DNA of 64,000 nucleotides from Microtetraspora glauca. GTDB taxonomy: Bacteria; Actinomycetota; Actinomycetes; Streptosporangiales; Streptosporangiaceae. The position numbers were made by a program, and so were the translations under genes. Within the stretch, counting starts at the first letter, position 1. Every line of letters begins with the position of its first letter. Below the pieces are notes generated by a model, which ran no database searches, was not told where the DNA came from, and saw only the letters and a program-made list of their open reading frames with translations. This document shows, piece after piece, positions 10,757 through 19,263 of this stretch. The stretch is taken from assembly GCA_001570385.1 (NCBI GenBank), contig BBYL01000006.1, forward strand, positions 248,001 through 312,000, read 5' to 3'.

Positions 10757-10766
10757 TGAGCGCTCA
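10757..10766. promoter_or_regulatory. candidate LacI/CebR-type operator
   Basis: Perfect palindrome TGAGCGCTCA, 26 bp upstream of the GH1-LacI start. Its GAGCGCTC core is that of the CebR box used by LacI repressors of beta-glucoside genes in Streptomyces (TGGGAGCGCTCCCA). It is therefore a likely autoregulatory site for the repressor half of the fusion. Confidence 0.65.
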
Positions 10767-10810
10767 GTCTGCCGCGTCGCACGTCGGCGCCGCCACTCAG
10801 GTGGAAGGAA

Positions 10811-11425
10811 TCACGTCAGGTCGGCGTCGGAGGACGACCCCTCTCTCGTCGGCGTCGGCGCATGGGACGCCAGGTCGAGCAGCTCGTCGACGGACCATTG
10901 GTCGTAGGCGTGTTCGCCGTACTTCGCGGCGAGCACCCGCCCATCGCGGCCGATCAGGAAGTCGGCGGGAAGGCCGAGGCGGCCGCCATGAGGCCTGGCC
11001 GCCGGTCCGCGTTCCCGGCCGCGCAGGATCGCCCACGCGCTCAGCGTGACCGCGCGGACGATCGGACCCCACACACGGGGGTCGAGCAGCGAGCGGGGCG
11101 CCGACTCCACGCCGAACTCGACGTACAGCCGCTTGCCGGGATCGGCGATCAGGGGGAACGGCAGGTCGGCGGTGTGCTCGGCCAGTTCTTCGGCGGGCGA
11201 GTGGAAGACCACGACCTCGCGGACTCCGGCCGCCTCGATCTCGTCGTACCGCCGCACCACCGAGCGCAGGTGCAGGTTGCAGACCGGGCAACCCGCGAAC
11301 CGCCGGAACTGCAGGTGGATCATCCGCTCGGGGTCGGGGATGGCGATCGGACGGCCGGAGACCGCGGTCAGCTCACGGGCGGGAAGTAAGGACCCGGGCT
11401 TCAGCACTGTTCGGGACGAACTCAT
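10811..11425 (-). CDS. peroxiredoxin-like (AhpC/TSA) protein
   Basis: Thioredoxin-fold protein of 204 aa from the AhpC/TSA-like group. Seen: FRRFAGCPVCNLHLRS, a CxxC (CPVC) in the position of the redox-active cysteine, then VVVFHSPAEELAEHTADLPF and FPLIADPGKRLYVEFGVE, the strand-helix order of this group, and GLPADFLIGRDGRVLAAKYG near the C-terminus. No signal peptide. Probably reduces peroxides or reactive electrophiles; the substrate is unknown. Divergent from the TetR gene at 11497, with two palindromes between them. Confidence 0.85.
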   Translation of the reverse strand: MSSSRTVLKPGSLLPARELTAVSGRPIAIPDPERMIHLQFRRFAGCPVCNLHLRSVVRRYDEIEAAGVREVVVFHSPAEELAEHTADLPFPLIADPGKRLYVEFGVESAPRSLLDPRVWGPIVRAVTLSAWAILRGRERGPAARPHGGRLGLPADFLIGRDGRVLAAKYGEHAYDQWSVDELLDLASHAPTPTREGSSSDADLT

Positions 11426-11441
11426 CGGGCACCTCTCTTTT

Positions 11442-11487
11442 AGGTGTACGTCATACGCCTACGATCATAGGTGTATGCCGTACGCTT
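11442..11487. promoter_or_regulatory. twin TetR-type operators between peroxiredoxin and TetR genes
   Basis: Two 19-bp imperfect palindromes of the same design: AGGTGTACGTCATACGCCT at 11442-11460 and AGGTGTATGCCGTACGCTT at 11469-11487. Both read AGGTGTA-N5-TACGCYT, with centres 27 bp apart. Their position in the 71-bp divergent spacer makes them the likely binding sites for the TetR protein at 11497, controlling both genes. Confidence 0.75.
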
Positions 11488-11496
11488 TCAAGCGTC

Positions 11497-12111
11497 ATGC
11501 CACGCCCGCGTTCACTCACCCCTGCTCAGTTGGCCTCGGCCGCCCTCGCCGTCATCGACCGCGAGGGGCTCGCCGGCCTGTCGATGCGCGCGGTCGCCCA
11601 ACAGGTCGGGATGAGCACCATGGCGCTCTACCGGTACATCGACGATCGGGAAGAACTCGAACAGCTCGTCATCGAGTCCGTCCTCGGCGCCGTCGACACC
11701 ACGCCGCCCGCCACGGACGAGTCCTGGCAGGAGCGGATCGAGATCCTGGTCCACCGTGTGCGCGACAGCGTCGGCGCTCACCCAGGGGTCGTTCCGCTGA
11801 TCATCACGCACCGGCACCGGTCCGCCGGCCTGATGCGCTGGTCGGAATCGGTGGTCGGCATCCTCACCGAAGCGGGCCTGGACGGCCGGAAGCGCGTCAT
11901 CGCCCTGCGCTGCCTGCTCGCCTACGTCGTCGGGGCCATCCAGCTCGAACACCTCGGGTCCCTGGCGGGGCCCGGCACGGAGAGCATCGCCGGCCTGTCG
12001 CGAACCGAGTTCCCCCACCTGGCCGATACGGCGAGGCGGGCCCGCACCGTCGACGCGGACGAGGAGTTCCACGGGGGACTGGCCACCCTGTTGCGAGGTA
12101 TGGAGACGTGA
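11497..12111 (+). CDS. TetR-family transcriptional regulator
   Basis: 204-aa one-component regulator. The N-terminal helix-turn-helix is clear: LTPAQLASAALAVIDREGLA, then SMRAVAQQVGMSTMALYRYI at about 29-48. The C-terminal half has the TetR_C-like ILVHRVRDSVGAHPGVVPLI and a final helical domain. ATG at 11497 lies 9 bp after the second palindrome, so it probably represses itself and the divergent peroxiredoxin-like gene. The ligand is unknown; the target suggests an oxidative or electrophile signal (inference). Confidence 0.92.
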   Translation: MPRPRSLTPAQLASAALAVIDREGLAGLSMRAVAQQVGMSTMALYRYIDDREELEQLVIESVLGAVDTTPPATDESWQERIEILVHRVRDSVGAHPGVVPLIITHRHRSAGLMRWSESVVGILTEAGLDGRKRVIALRCLLAYVVGAIQLEHLGSLAGPGTESIAGLSRTEFPHLADTARRARTVDADEEFHGGLATLLRGMET

Positions 12112-12318
12112 CACCCGCGGCCTGATCCCTGTGCTCGAGCGCGTGGAGGCACCGGAGCGTCGGCTCGTCCAGCAGTACGTCGTCGGTGTCTTGGCAGAGG
12201 GTCACTGTCAGGCGTCGCCGTCAATGATGCGGCCCGTCGGCGGGTCCCCTTTCGGCACGTTGCGGCGTCCGTGGTGGCGATCGGGTGGATTCCGGCCCTC
12301 GGCGCCGGGGTGGCGGTT

Positions 12319-12354
12319 ATGGGTATTTTGACATACCTATCTCCGTATACCTAT
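12319..12354. promoter_or_regulatory. candidate MarR operator
   Basis: An AT-rich island in otherwise GC-rich DNA. ATGGGTAT (12319-12326) and ATACCTAT (12333-12340) form an inverted repeat with one mismatch and a 6-bp spacer, and a second ATACCTAT is at 12347-12354. It sits 11-46 bp upstream of the MarR start, where it would overlap the promoter of the MarR/MFS operon. Confidence 0.6.
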
Positions 12355-12364
12355 ATTTGCTGAC

Positions 12365-12859
12365 ATGCCCTCCTCCAGCCCCCTGCCGAGCCCGGACGAT
12401 CGCGCCGCCCTTGTGTCCCTTGAGGTGGTGTCACAGCTGGGCGCGCTGCTTCCCCGCCTCCTGCGGGCCGTGGAGCGCCGGGTCCACATCGAGTTCCCCC
12501 ATCCCGTGCTTCCCGAGGGGCAGCTCGCGTTGGTGCGGCTCGTGAAGGAGCGGCCGGGGATCACCGTGCGCGAGGCGGCCGACGAACTGCTGATGAAGCC
12601 CAACAACGTCAGCGCGATGGTGTCGCAGCTCGCCGGGCAGGGGCAGCTGGAGCGGGTCACCGATCCCGCCGACCGGCGCATCGTGCATCTGCACACCACG
12701 GAGGAGGCCGACCGGCGTTTCGCGATCGCGGAGGCCCTGACGTCGACGGTCCTCGGCGACGGTCTGAACGCCCTGAGCGCCGACGAGGTCGCGGCCATCG
12801 GGCAGGCACTGCCCGCCCTCACCGCCTTGCTCCGCCAGGTTCACCCCGCCACCGGATGA
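12365..12859 (+). CDS. MarR-family transcriptional regulator
   Basis: 164-aa winged-helix repressor. Seen: VRLVKERPGITVREAADELL, then MKPNNVSAMVSQLAGQGQLE, then the wing VTDPADRRIVHLHTTEEADR with the conserved D-x-R-R. Its stop overlaps a possible ATG (12856) of the efflux gene, so the two are one operon. The likely role is ligand-relieved repression of the transporter, through the palindrome just upstream. Confidence 0.92.
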   Translation: MPSSSPLPSPDDRAALVSLEVVSQLGALLPRLLRAVERRVHIEFPHPVLPEGQLALVRLVKERPGITVREAADELLMKPNNVSAMVSQLAGQGQLERVTDPADRRIVHLHTTEEADRRFAIAEALTSTVLGDGLNALSADEVAAIGQALPALTALLRQVHPATG

Positions 12860-12918
12860 CGCGTCCGGCGGCCGCCAGCTCGCAAGAGCCGTATCGAACG
12901 ACAAGGAACCACCCCTTC

Positions 12919-14520
12919 ATGACTTCTCCCTCCGTGGACCGTCAGATCGCTCCATCCACGGACGGCGTGGCTCCCGCCCGACCACCCGCGCGCCTGAACC
13001 CCTGGTTCACTCTCGCCGCCGTCTGCTTCGGGCTGTTCATGGTCAGCCTCGACGGCAGTGTGGTGTCCATCGCCAACCCGTACATCAGCGCAGATCTGCA
13101 CGCGTCCCTGGCCCAGCTGCAATGGGTGACCAACGCCTACCTGCTGGCGCTCGCCGCCCTGCTGATCCTCGGCGGGAAGCTCGGGGACCGGTTCGGCCGC
13201 CGTACCTTCTTCCTCGTCGGCATGGCCGGCTTCGTCGTCTCGTCGGTCGCCATCGGCCTGATCGGTTCGATCGAGGGAGTCATCGCCCTCCGCGCGGTCC
13301 AGGGGCTCTTCGCCGCGCTGATGATGCCCAACACCCTGGGGCTGATGCGCGCCGTCTTCTCCCCGGCGAAGTTCGGAATGGCGGTCGGCATCTGGGCCAT
13401 GGTGTCGTCCGTCTCCACCGCGCTGGGGCCGATCGTCGGCGGGCTGTTCGTGGAACACGTCAGCTGGGAGTGGGTCTTCTACATCAACGCGCCGATCGGC
13501 GTCGTCGGCCTCGTCTTCGGCCTGCGCGTGCTGCCCCGAAGCAGGCCGCACGGCGGCACGGAGCGATTCGACGTCGTGGGCGTGGTCCTGCTGGCGCTCG
13601 GCATGCTGATCCTGGTCTTCGGCGTGGTCAAGGGGGAGACCTGGGGCTGGGGCTCCGCCGCCACGCTCGGCTGCCTGGGACTCGGCATCCTCGTCCTGGC
13701 CGGATTCTGCCTCTTCGAGGCCCGGCGCCGGTACCCGCTGCTGCCCATGCGGCTGTTCCGGAATCCGTCCCTGACGGTCGGTACGGTGATCACGGCACTC
13801 AACTTCTTCGTGCTGCTCGGCGTGATCTTCCTGCTGATGCTCTATCTGCAGAACGTCCGCGGATACAGCGCCGTGATGACCGGTGTCTACACGCTCCCGC
13901 TCAGCCTCGCCTCCATCGTCGCGCCGCTGATCGGCGCCAAGCTCACCGAGCGCTTCGGCCCCCGGCTGACGATGCCGCTGGGCATGGCGCTGCAGGCCGG
14001 GGCCGCTTTCGCCCTGCTCGGGGTGGCGGTCGACTCGTCCTACCACTCCCTGTGGCCGGGGTTCGTCCTGCTGGGCCTGGGCGTCGGCATGGTCATGTCC
14101 GCCTCCTCCGAGGCCGTCGTCGGCAACGCCCCCATCAAGGACGCGGGCGTCGCGGGCGGCCTGCAGAGCACCGCACTGCAACTGGGCGGCGCGCTGGGCA
14201 CCTCGGTCCTGGCGTCGCTTCTGGCGAGCAGGGCGGGCTCGGCCCTGTTCGGGGCACTCACCGACGCCGGTACACCCGCCGTCACGGCCCGCGAGCTGGA
14301 AGGGGCCGTGAGCGCCGTCGCCCAGGGCGTCGCCCCCGTCTCCTCGTCGATGCCGGCCACCCTGAAGGCGGCCGTCATCGAGGGGAGCAACCAGGCGTTC
14401 GTCCACGGCTTCCACGCCGCGCTGACCGTCACCGGTGTGCTGTGCGTCGCCGGCGCCCTCGCCGCGGTCCTGGGCGTACGGCGCGGCCAGGCGCCCGTCG
14501 ACGTACCGGCCGCGCACTGA
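12919..14520 (+). CDS. MFS drug exporter, DHA2 (14-TM) family
   Basis: Inner-membrane proton-driven drug antiporter, 533 aa. Seen: NPWFTLAAVCFGLFMVSLDG with the D1-type motif (SLDGSVVSIANP), QWVTNAYLLALAALLILGGK, motif A as GKLGDRFGRR, and motif C-like GPIVGGLFVE; about 14 hydrophobic segments by eye. I chose ATG 12919 because AAGGA lies 12 bp upstream; ATG 12856, overlapping the MarR stop, is an alternative that adds 21 hydrophilic residues. Co-transcribed with MarR, so probably inducible. Substrate unknown; a few DHA2 proteins act in siderophore or antibiotic export. Confidence 0.93.
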   Translation: MTSPSVDRQIAPSTDGVAPARPPARLNPWFTLAAVCFGLFMVSLDGSVVSIANPYISADLHASLAQLQWVTNAYLLALAALLILGGKLGDRFGRRTFFLVGMAGFVVSSVAIGLIGSIEGVIALRAVQGLFAALMMPNTLGLMRAVFSPAKFGMAVGIWAMVSSVSTALGPIVGGLFVEHVSWEWVFYINAPIGVVGLVFGLRVLPRSRPHGGTERFDVVGVVLLALGMLILVFGVVKGETWGWGSAATLGCLGLGILVLAGFCLFEARRRYPLLPMRLFRNPSLTVGTVITALNFFVLLGVIFLLMLYLQNVRGYSAVMTGVYTLPLSLASIVAPLIGAKLTERFGPRLTMPLGMALQAGAAFALLGVAVDSSYHSLWPGFVLLGLGVGMVMSASSEAVVGNAPIKDAGVAGGLQSTALQLGGALGTSVLASLLASRAGSALFGALTDAGTPAVTARELEGAVSAVAQGVAPVSSSMPATLKAAVIEGSNQAFVHGFHAALTVTGVLCVAGALAAVLGVRRGQAPVDVPAAH

Positions 14521-14575
14521 CCGTGATCATGTGGTGCGGTGGCCCGCCGACGGCCGGGATGGCAGAGGGACGCGT

Positions 14576-16132
14576 TCACCTGAGCCGGTGCAGGAAAGCC
14601 TCGTCCTGCTCGCCGACGAAGGCCTCGAATCGCCGTCGGTCCCTACGCGGCACGGTGACCGTGCGATGGTGGGGATCTTCCGGCGACGGCGGTTCATCGC
14701 AGGCGTCCTTGACGAGGTCGCTACCGAGAAAGTACGTGATCTCCTCCAGGCGGCAGAGCCCTTCTTCGGTGAGGCGGATTCCACGGCGTGCGGTGTCGAC
14801 GCCGATGAGGCCGAGTTCGAGCAGGGCGTTGAAGACGCGACCGTAGAGGGCGTCGATCGATACGCCGTAGCGCTCTTCGATCTCGAACAGGTCGCCGACC
14901 TCCAGGTTCGCCAGGCCGGAGATGATCGTGCGGCGCACCTGTTCGGTGCGGTCCAACCTGCCGAGACGCCAGATGGCCAGCCGGTTGCGACCGATTCGCT
15001 CCGCGTAGTCCCGGGGATCGCAGGCGTTGTGGTACCGCGCTCCCCAGTCCGGGCCGTCCAGATAGCCGGACGCCGAGATGCCGGCTCCTAGGGAACCGAC
15101 CTGCTCGAACTCGTCGCTTCGCCGGTCCGACCGGCTCGACCGGCGCATGGAGGAGAAGGGACCCTCGACGTATCCCAACGCGCGCATCGTGTTACGCGCG
15201 AAGAGCCACATCTGGTCGCGTACCTCGGCGCTGTGGGAATCCCGCGGAAGGTGCCGGAGATTCCGCGAGCCCGGATCCGCCCCCCGTGTGACAGCGGGGA
15301 AGATATTCACGGCGCTGACCTGAGGAATATCGGCGATCAGCCGGATCGTATGGTCCAGGCTTTCGAACGTCTCGAAAGGCAGGCCGGCGGCCAGCGTGGT
15401 GACGATGGAATCGTGTCCTTCGTCGAGGCACGTATCGACCAGCCTGAGATAGGTGTCGAGTGACGACGGTGGCCGGCCGATGTGCTCGAGGGTCCGAGGA
15501 TTTCCGCTGTGCAGGTCGAGCACCAGATCGGTGACTCCGAAATCCTTCAAGATTCCGAGTTTCTCGCGAATATCGTGGTCTTCGTGGTCTTCGGGATGGA
15601 TCTCGATCGTGACTTTCGCCCCGGGCCTGACGGCGAGATGGTTCTTCACCCGGTTGAACAGCTTGGCCAGCAGGTTGTTTCGCGACGGAAGGCCGCCTCC
15701 GATCCGCAGCGCGAGGGCGATGAGCGGTCCACCGAGTACGTCGTGATATACAGCCAGCTCGTTCTCGATGAGGCGGAGCGCATCCCCTTCTTTGATTATG
15801 CGGCCCACGCCCCGCTCCGTCGGCGATTCGTGCGGCCGGCAGAAAGCGCAGCCGCTTTCACGGAACGGGAGGCGGAGGTACATCTCGAAGGGTGACCCGC
15901 CGACCGCGGATACGATCTCCTCGGCTTCTCCGGCGTCGATCGGCGCCGTCGCCCGGAGAGGGTAGTAGTCGGAGACGGTGTGGAAACCGTGCAGCGTGCG
16001 CCGGATGCCGTACCGGTCGAGAGATTCGAGCTTCGCGACGGCTCGCCTCGCCGCCGCGACGCGATCCTCGATCAGCGGCAGGGTGCCCTCCGGCCAGTGA
16101 TCGCCTCCCACGTTCCTTTCGTATCGGTCCAC
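14576..16132 (-). CDS. HemN/HemW-like radical-SAM homologue with incomplete cluster motif
   Basis: 518-aa protein with the HemN-family layout: the strand FEMYLRLPFRESGCAFC where family members read xPFCxxxCxxC, then the SAM-binding glycine motif IGGGLPS (~144-150), VTIEIHPEDHE, VLDLHSGNPRTLEHIGRP, and a C-terminal winged-helix HemN_C-like region (LFEIEERYGVSIDALYGRVF). The first cysteine of CX3CX2C is Arg91 (codon CGT, one base from TGT); Cys95 and Cys98 remain. It may therefore bind no catalytic [4Fe-4S] cluster or bind it unusually. It lies 119 bp downstream of the BTAD regulator on the same strand. It should not be called coproporphyrinogen dehydrogenase on this evidence. Confidence 0.8.
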   Translation of the reverse strand: MDRYERNVGGDHWPEGTLPLIEDRVAAARRAVAKLESLDRYGIRRTLHGFHTVSDYYPLRATAPIDAGEAEEIVSAVGGSPFEMYLRLPFRESGCAFCRPHESPTERGVGRIIKEGDALRLIENELAVYHDVLGGPLIALALRIGGGLPSRNNLLAKLFNRVKNHLAVRPGAKVTIEIHPEDHEDHDIREKLGILKDFGVTDLVLDLHSGNPRTLEHIGRPPSSLDTYLRLVDTCLDEGHDSIVTTLAAGLPFETFESLDHTIRLIADIPQVSAVNIFPAVTRGADPGSRNLRHLPRDSHSAEVRDQMWLFARNTMRALGYVEGPFSSMRRSSRSDRRSDEFEQVGSLGAGISASGYLDGPDWGARYHNACDPRDYAERIGRNRLAIWRLGRLDRTEQVRRTIISGLANLEVGDLFEIEERYGVSIDALYGRVFNALLELGLIGVDTARRGIRLTEEGLCRLEEITYFLGSDLVKDACDEPPSPEDPHHRTVTVPRRDRRRFEAFVGEQDEAFLHRLR

Positions 16133-16251
16133 GCTCTCTCACTTCGTTTTCGTACCGGCGAACTTCACCTGGCCCCCACTCCCGCGGGACTCATGACCCG
16201 GTGCCGGGGGGGTGCCGACACCCCGCGTCTCCTCCTCGGTGTCGCGGGAGG

Positions 16252-19200
16252 TCAGGGCCCCGCCCCGTCTGGCCGTGCGCGGTCCCCGGCTGCGGGCGGC
16301 CGCGACGGAGCGACCCCGATCGCGCGCATGGCCGCCGCGTACCTCTGGTACGCCCGCCGCGCCTCCCCGTGCCGGCCCCCGTCGCTGAGCACGCGGACCA
16401 GGTCCAGGTGCGGCTGCTCGTCGTACGGGGACAGGTCGAGGATGCGTAGCAGCCATCGGATCGCCTCGTCGACGTCCCCGGCTTCGACGGCGAGTTGCGC
16501 CAGCGCTCGCACGACCCGCAGGTAGGTGGCGCGTGCCAGCTCGCGAGTGGCGACCGCCCATTCCTCGTACGGCTCGTCCTCCAGGAAGTCCCCGGTGTAG
16601 TGGCGCTCGACGCCGGCCAGTACGGCCCGGCCGTGCTTCCCAAGGCGCAGACCGTGCTCCGCCTCTTCCAGGAAGTCCTCCACGTCGATCGTCACCCGGG
16701 AGGTGTCCAGGGCCACGGCGCCAGGGCTGGCCCGGATGAAGTGATCGGTCGCGGCACGGCGGTCGGGATCGAGGACCGAGCGCAGGACCGACAGCGCGAC
16801 CGACAGCCGGTGGCCGACTCTGCCGGAATCCTCGCCCGGCCACAGCGACTCGGCGATCTCCTCGCGCCCGGTCATCCGGCCACGCCGGGAGAGGAGGATC
16901 CGCAGCAGGTCCCGCGCCTTTCTGGACTGCCACGCCGACGGGGGCAGCGTGACGCCGTTCACCACGACCTCGAAGCGGCCGAGCGTCGAGATCGACACCT
17001 GGGGAGGTTCCGGCGCCAGCGGAGAGATCAGCCGGATGCCCGCCCCCCGGAGCCTCTCGGCGGCGGCACGTCCCTCGATGCGGTCGGCGGCGTTGGAGTC
17101 GGGCAGCCGGCCGCGCATCGCCCGCAGGCGATCGACGTGCAGGGTGGCCCCGGTGACCTGCCATGTCGTGGCGGCCTCGGCGAGCGCGTGCGCCGCCTGG
17201 GCGGGGTCGATCGCGGCGTGCAGCTCCAGCGCCTGGGCCACGGCGGGCTTGTCGCGGTGGCGGCGCGCGAGATCCGCCGCCTCTCCCGCCATGCCGGCCG
17301 CGCATTCCAGATCGCCGGAGAGGACGGCGACCCACCCCCTGACGATCAGCGCCCGCGCCGCGCGTCTCCCCGTCGCCATCGTGGCGGCGCGGGTCGCGAG
17401 GCGCTCCGCCGTACCCGGGTCCTCACGGCACAGCACCAGCGCGAGACCCGACAGCGCGGGCACGAGAGCCTGCAGATCGCCCGTCGGTTCGGCGATCCGT
17501 ACCGCTTCCTCATAGGCGGCACGGGCGAGCTGGTGCTGCCCACGCCAGTGGTGGATGTCGGCCAGCCCGAGCAACGGGTAGGCCACCTTGGCCGAGCCGA
17601 GCCGCTGGTAGAGCGACACGGCGTACCCGAAGAGATCGGACGCCTCCTCGATCCGGCCGAGCAGGGTGAGCGCCTCACCGGCGTTGCACAGGGCGACGGG
17701 GAGAACCGCCATCGCGTCGCACGTCTCCGCGAGAGCCGCCGCCGCGAGCGCTTCGGCGAGCGCCTCCGGGTAGCCGCCCTCGTTGAGCAACAGCCCGGCG
17801 CGGTTGGCGCGGACGCGCGAGATCTGGACGATGTCTCCGGCTCGTTCCGCGAGCCCGAGCGCGCGCTCGTAGTGTTCCGCGTTGGCGACCGGGTCGCCGG
17901 ACAGCGTCGCGTGCATCGCCAGGGCCGTGTGGGCCATGGCCGCGGCCGCGGTGTCGTCGCCGCGGCCGGCGACGGCGAGCGCCCGCTCGGACAACTCGCC
18001 GGATCGCGCGAGATCGCCGATCATCCAGCGGGCGAGGGCATGCGACGCGTGCAGCATCGCCTCGTCGACGCCCTCCACCTCCGGGAGCTCCACCCGCTCG
18101 AAGGTCTCTATCGCGGCATGGGGGCGTGCGCGCAGGTAGTGCACCGTGCCGAGCCTCCAGGCGAGTCCCGCGTCGAGGCGGTCCGCGTCGGCGGCGAACG
18201 TGGCGAGCGCCTCGTCGTAGTGACCCGTCACGGTCAGCGCCTGCCCGAGCAGGAGGCGGAGTTCCCGGTCGCGCGACGCCGGCGGAAGCGAACGGATCGC
18301 GTCGCCGACCGCCGCGGCGGAGCCCTCCGCGATCCCTTCGCGACCGTGCTCCCGGAGGACGCGAAGGAAGCCGGAGTGGTCCGCGGCGTGCCGGCGGGCG
18401 GTGACCGCCGCCCCGATCATCCGCATGCGCTCGTACCAGCCCGCGGCGTCGCGAAGCAGCCGATGGCGCTTCGCCTCGGAGAGCGGCCAGCGGGTCCGGA
18501 CCACCTCGGCCACCAACGGCACCAGCCGGTACGTGGGCGCCCACCGCGGGTCGTCGTGCGGGCGGGCGGCCGTGTTGTGCGTCGGGACGAGCAGGCCGGT
18601 CCTGAGCAACAGGTCGAGCGCCGGCTCCGGACTGTCGACGCCCAGCGCGCGGCAGAGCCCGGCGGAGACGGGGCCCAGATGCGCGATGGCGCGCAGCAGC
18701 CGGCGCGTGCCGGGCTCGAAGGGCGCGAGCACCTCCGTCTCCACGAAGCCGAAGGGTGCGGTTCCCGGGCCCGCGATGCTGGCGGGCAGGAGTTCGGCGG
18801 GAGTGGGAGCCGCCGTGACCAGTCGCGCGCCGGTCAGGTGGACGAGGGCGGGCCAGCCCGCGGTCAGCCCGTGGACCCTCCTGGCCAGGTTCGCGTCGTG
18901 CACGCCGTACTGTTCCCGCAGGATCGCGGCCACCCTCGCCGGAGGCAGCGCGAGATCGGCCGGGCCGATCATCCGCAGACCGGGTACGGCCGCCAGACCG
19001 GGGAGGGGCAGGCGTGAGACGAGCATGAGCCTCGTCTTCGGAGCCGCGCGCTCGACGAACGCCCTGAGCTCGGCAGCGGGGACCGCGGGCAGATCGTCGA
19101 GTACCGCCACGTCCTCGTCGCCGAGGTCGGGAACCACCGCGGAATGCCAGCTCGCGCGGTGGCCGCGTAACCAGCGGTGCAGCGTCTCGGTCTTGCCGTA

Positions 19201-19263
19201 TCCGGCTGCCGCGATCACGAGTGTGCAGCGCGCGTTCGGCGGGCTCGTCGCCGTCCGGTTCAT
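16252..19263 (-). CDS. large ATPase-TPR regulator with C-terminal BTAD (SARP-type) domain
   Basis: 1003-aa transcriptional regulator. Residues ~14-26 carry a Walker A loop (AAAGYGKT), with a Walker B-like VAVLDDLP at 53-59; a MalT/LuxR-LAL-style STAND ATPase region follows, then many TPR-like helical pairs. Residues ~756-850 are an OmpR-like winged helix (STLGRFEVVVNG, WQSRKARDLLRILLS, ESLWPGED) and ~850-990 a BTAD domain (DFLEDEPYEEWAVATRELAR). DNA binding is thus at the C-terminus, reversed relative to AfsR. ATG 19263 was chosen (GGAG 8 bp upstream); the frame is open to 19680, but that part is not protein-like. Likely pathway activator of the flanking genes. Confidence 0.88.
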   Translation of the reverse strand: MNRTATSPPNARCTLVIAAAGYGKTETLHRWLRGHRASWHSAVVPDLGDEDVAVLDDLPAVPAAELRAFVERAAPKTRLMLVSRLPLPGLAAVPGLRMIGPADLALPPARVAAILREQYGVHDANLARRVHGLTAGWPALVHLTGARLVTAAPTPAELLPASIAGPGTAPFGFVETEVLAPFEPGTRRLLRAIAHLGPVSAGLCRALGVDSPEPALDLLLRTGLLVPTHNTAARPHDDPRWAPTYRLVPLVAEVVRTRWPLSEAKRHRLLRDAAGWYERMRMIGAAVTARRHAADHSGFLRVLREHGREGIAEGSAAAVGDAIRSLPPASRDRELRLLLGQALTVTGHYDEALATFAADADRLDAGLAWRLGTVHYLRARPHAAIETFERVELPEVEGVDEAMLHASHALARWMIGDLARSGELSERALAVAGRGDDTAAAAMAHTALAMHATLSGDPVANAEHYERALGLAERAGDIVQISRVRANRAGLLLNEGGYPEALAEALAAAALAETCDAMAVLPVALCNAGEALTLLGRIEEASDLFGYAVSLYQRLGSAKVAYPLLGLADIHHWRGQHQLARAAYEEAVRIAEPTGDLQALVPALSGLALVLCREDPGTAERLATRAATMATGRRAARALIVRGWVAVLSGDLECAAGMAGEAADLARRHRDKPAVAQALELHAAIDPAQAAHALAEAATTWQVTGATLHVDRLRAMRGRLPDSNAADRIEGRAAAERLRGAGIRLISPLAPEPPQVSISTLGRFEVVVNGVTLPPSAWQSRKARDLLRILLSRRGRMTGREEIAESLWPGEDSGRVGHRLSVALSVLRSVLDPDRRAATDHFIRASPGAVALDTSRVTIDVEDFLEEAEHGLRLGKHGRAVLAGVERHYTGDFLEDEPYEEWAVATRELARATYLRVVRALAQLAVEAGDVDEAIRWLLRILDLSPYDEQPHLDLVRVLSDGGRHGEARRAYQRYAAAMRAIGVAPSRPPAAGDRARPDGAGP

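Noticed and set aside
12841..14517. A 558-codon open frame on the strand opposite the DHA2 exporter
   Set aside because: It mirrors the third-position GC bias of the MFS gene, has low-complexity Gln/Asp/Gly/Arg-rich translation and no ribosome site; the opposite frame has clear MFS motifs.
14576..16132. Annotation as oxygen-independent coproporphyrinogen III dehydrogenase
   Set aside because: The first cysteine of the radical-SAM motif is missing and there is no haem gene nearby, so the specific enzyme name is not supported.
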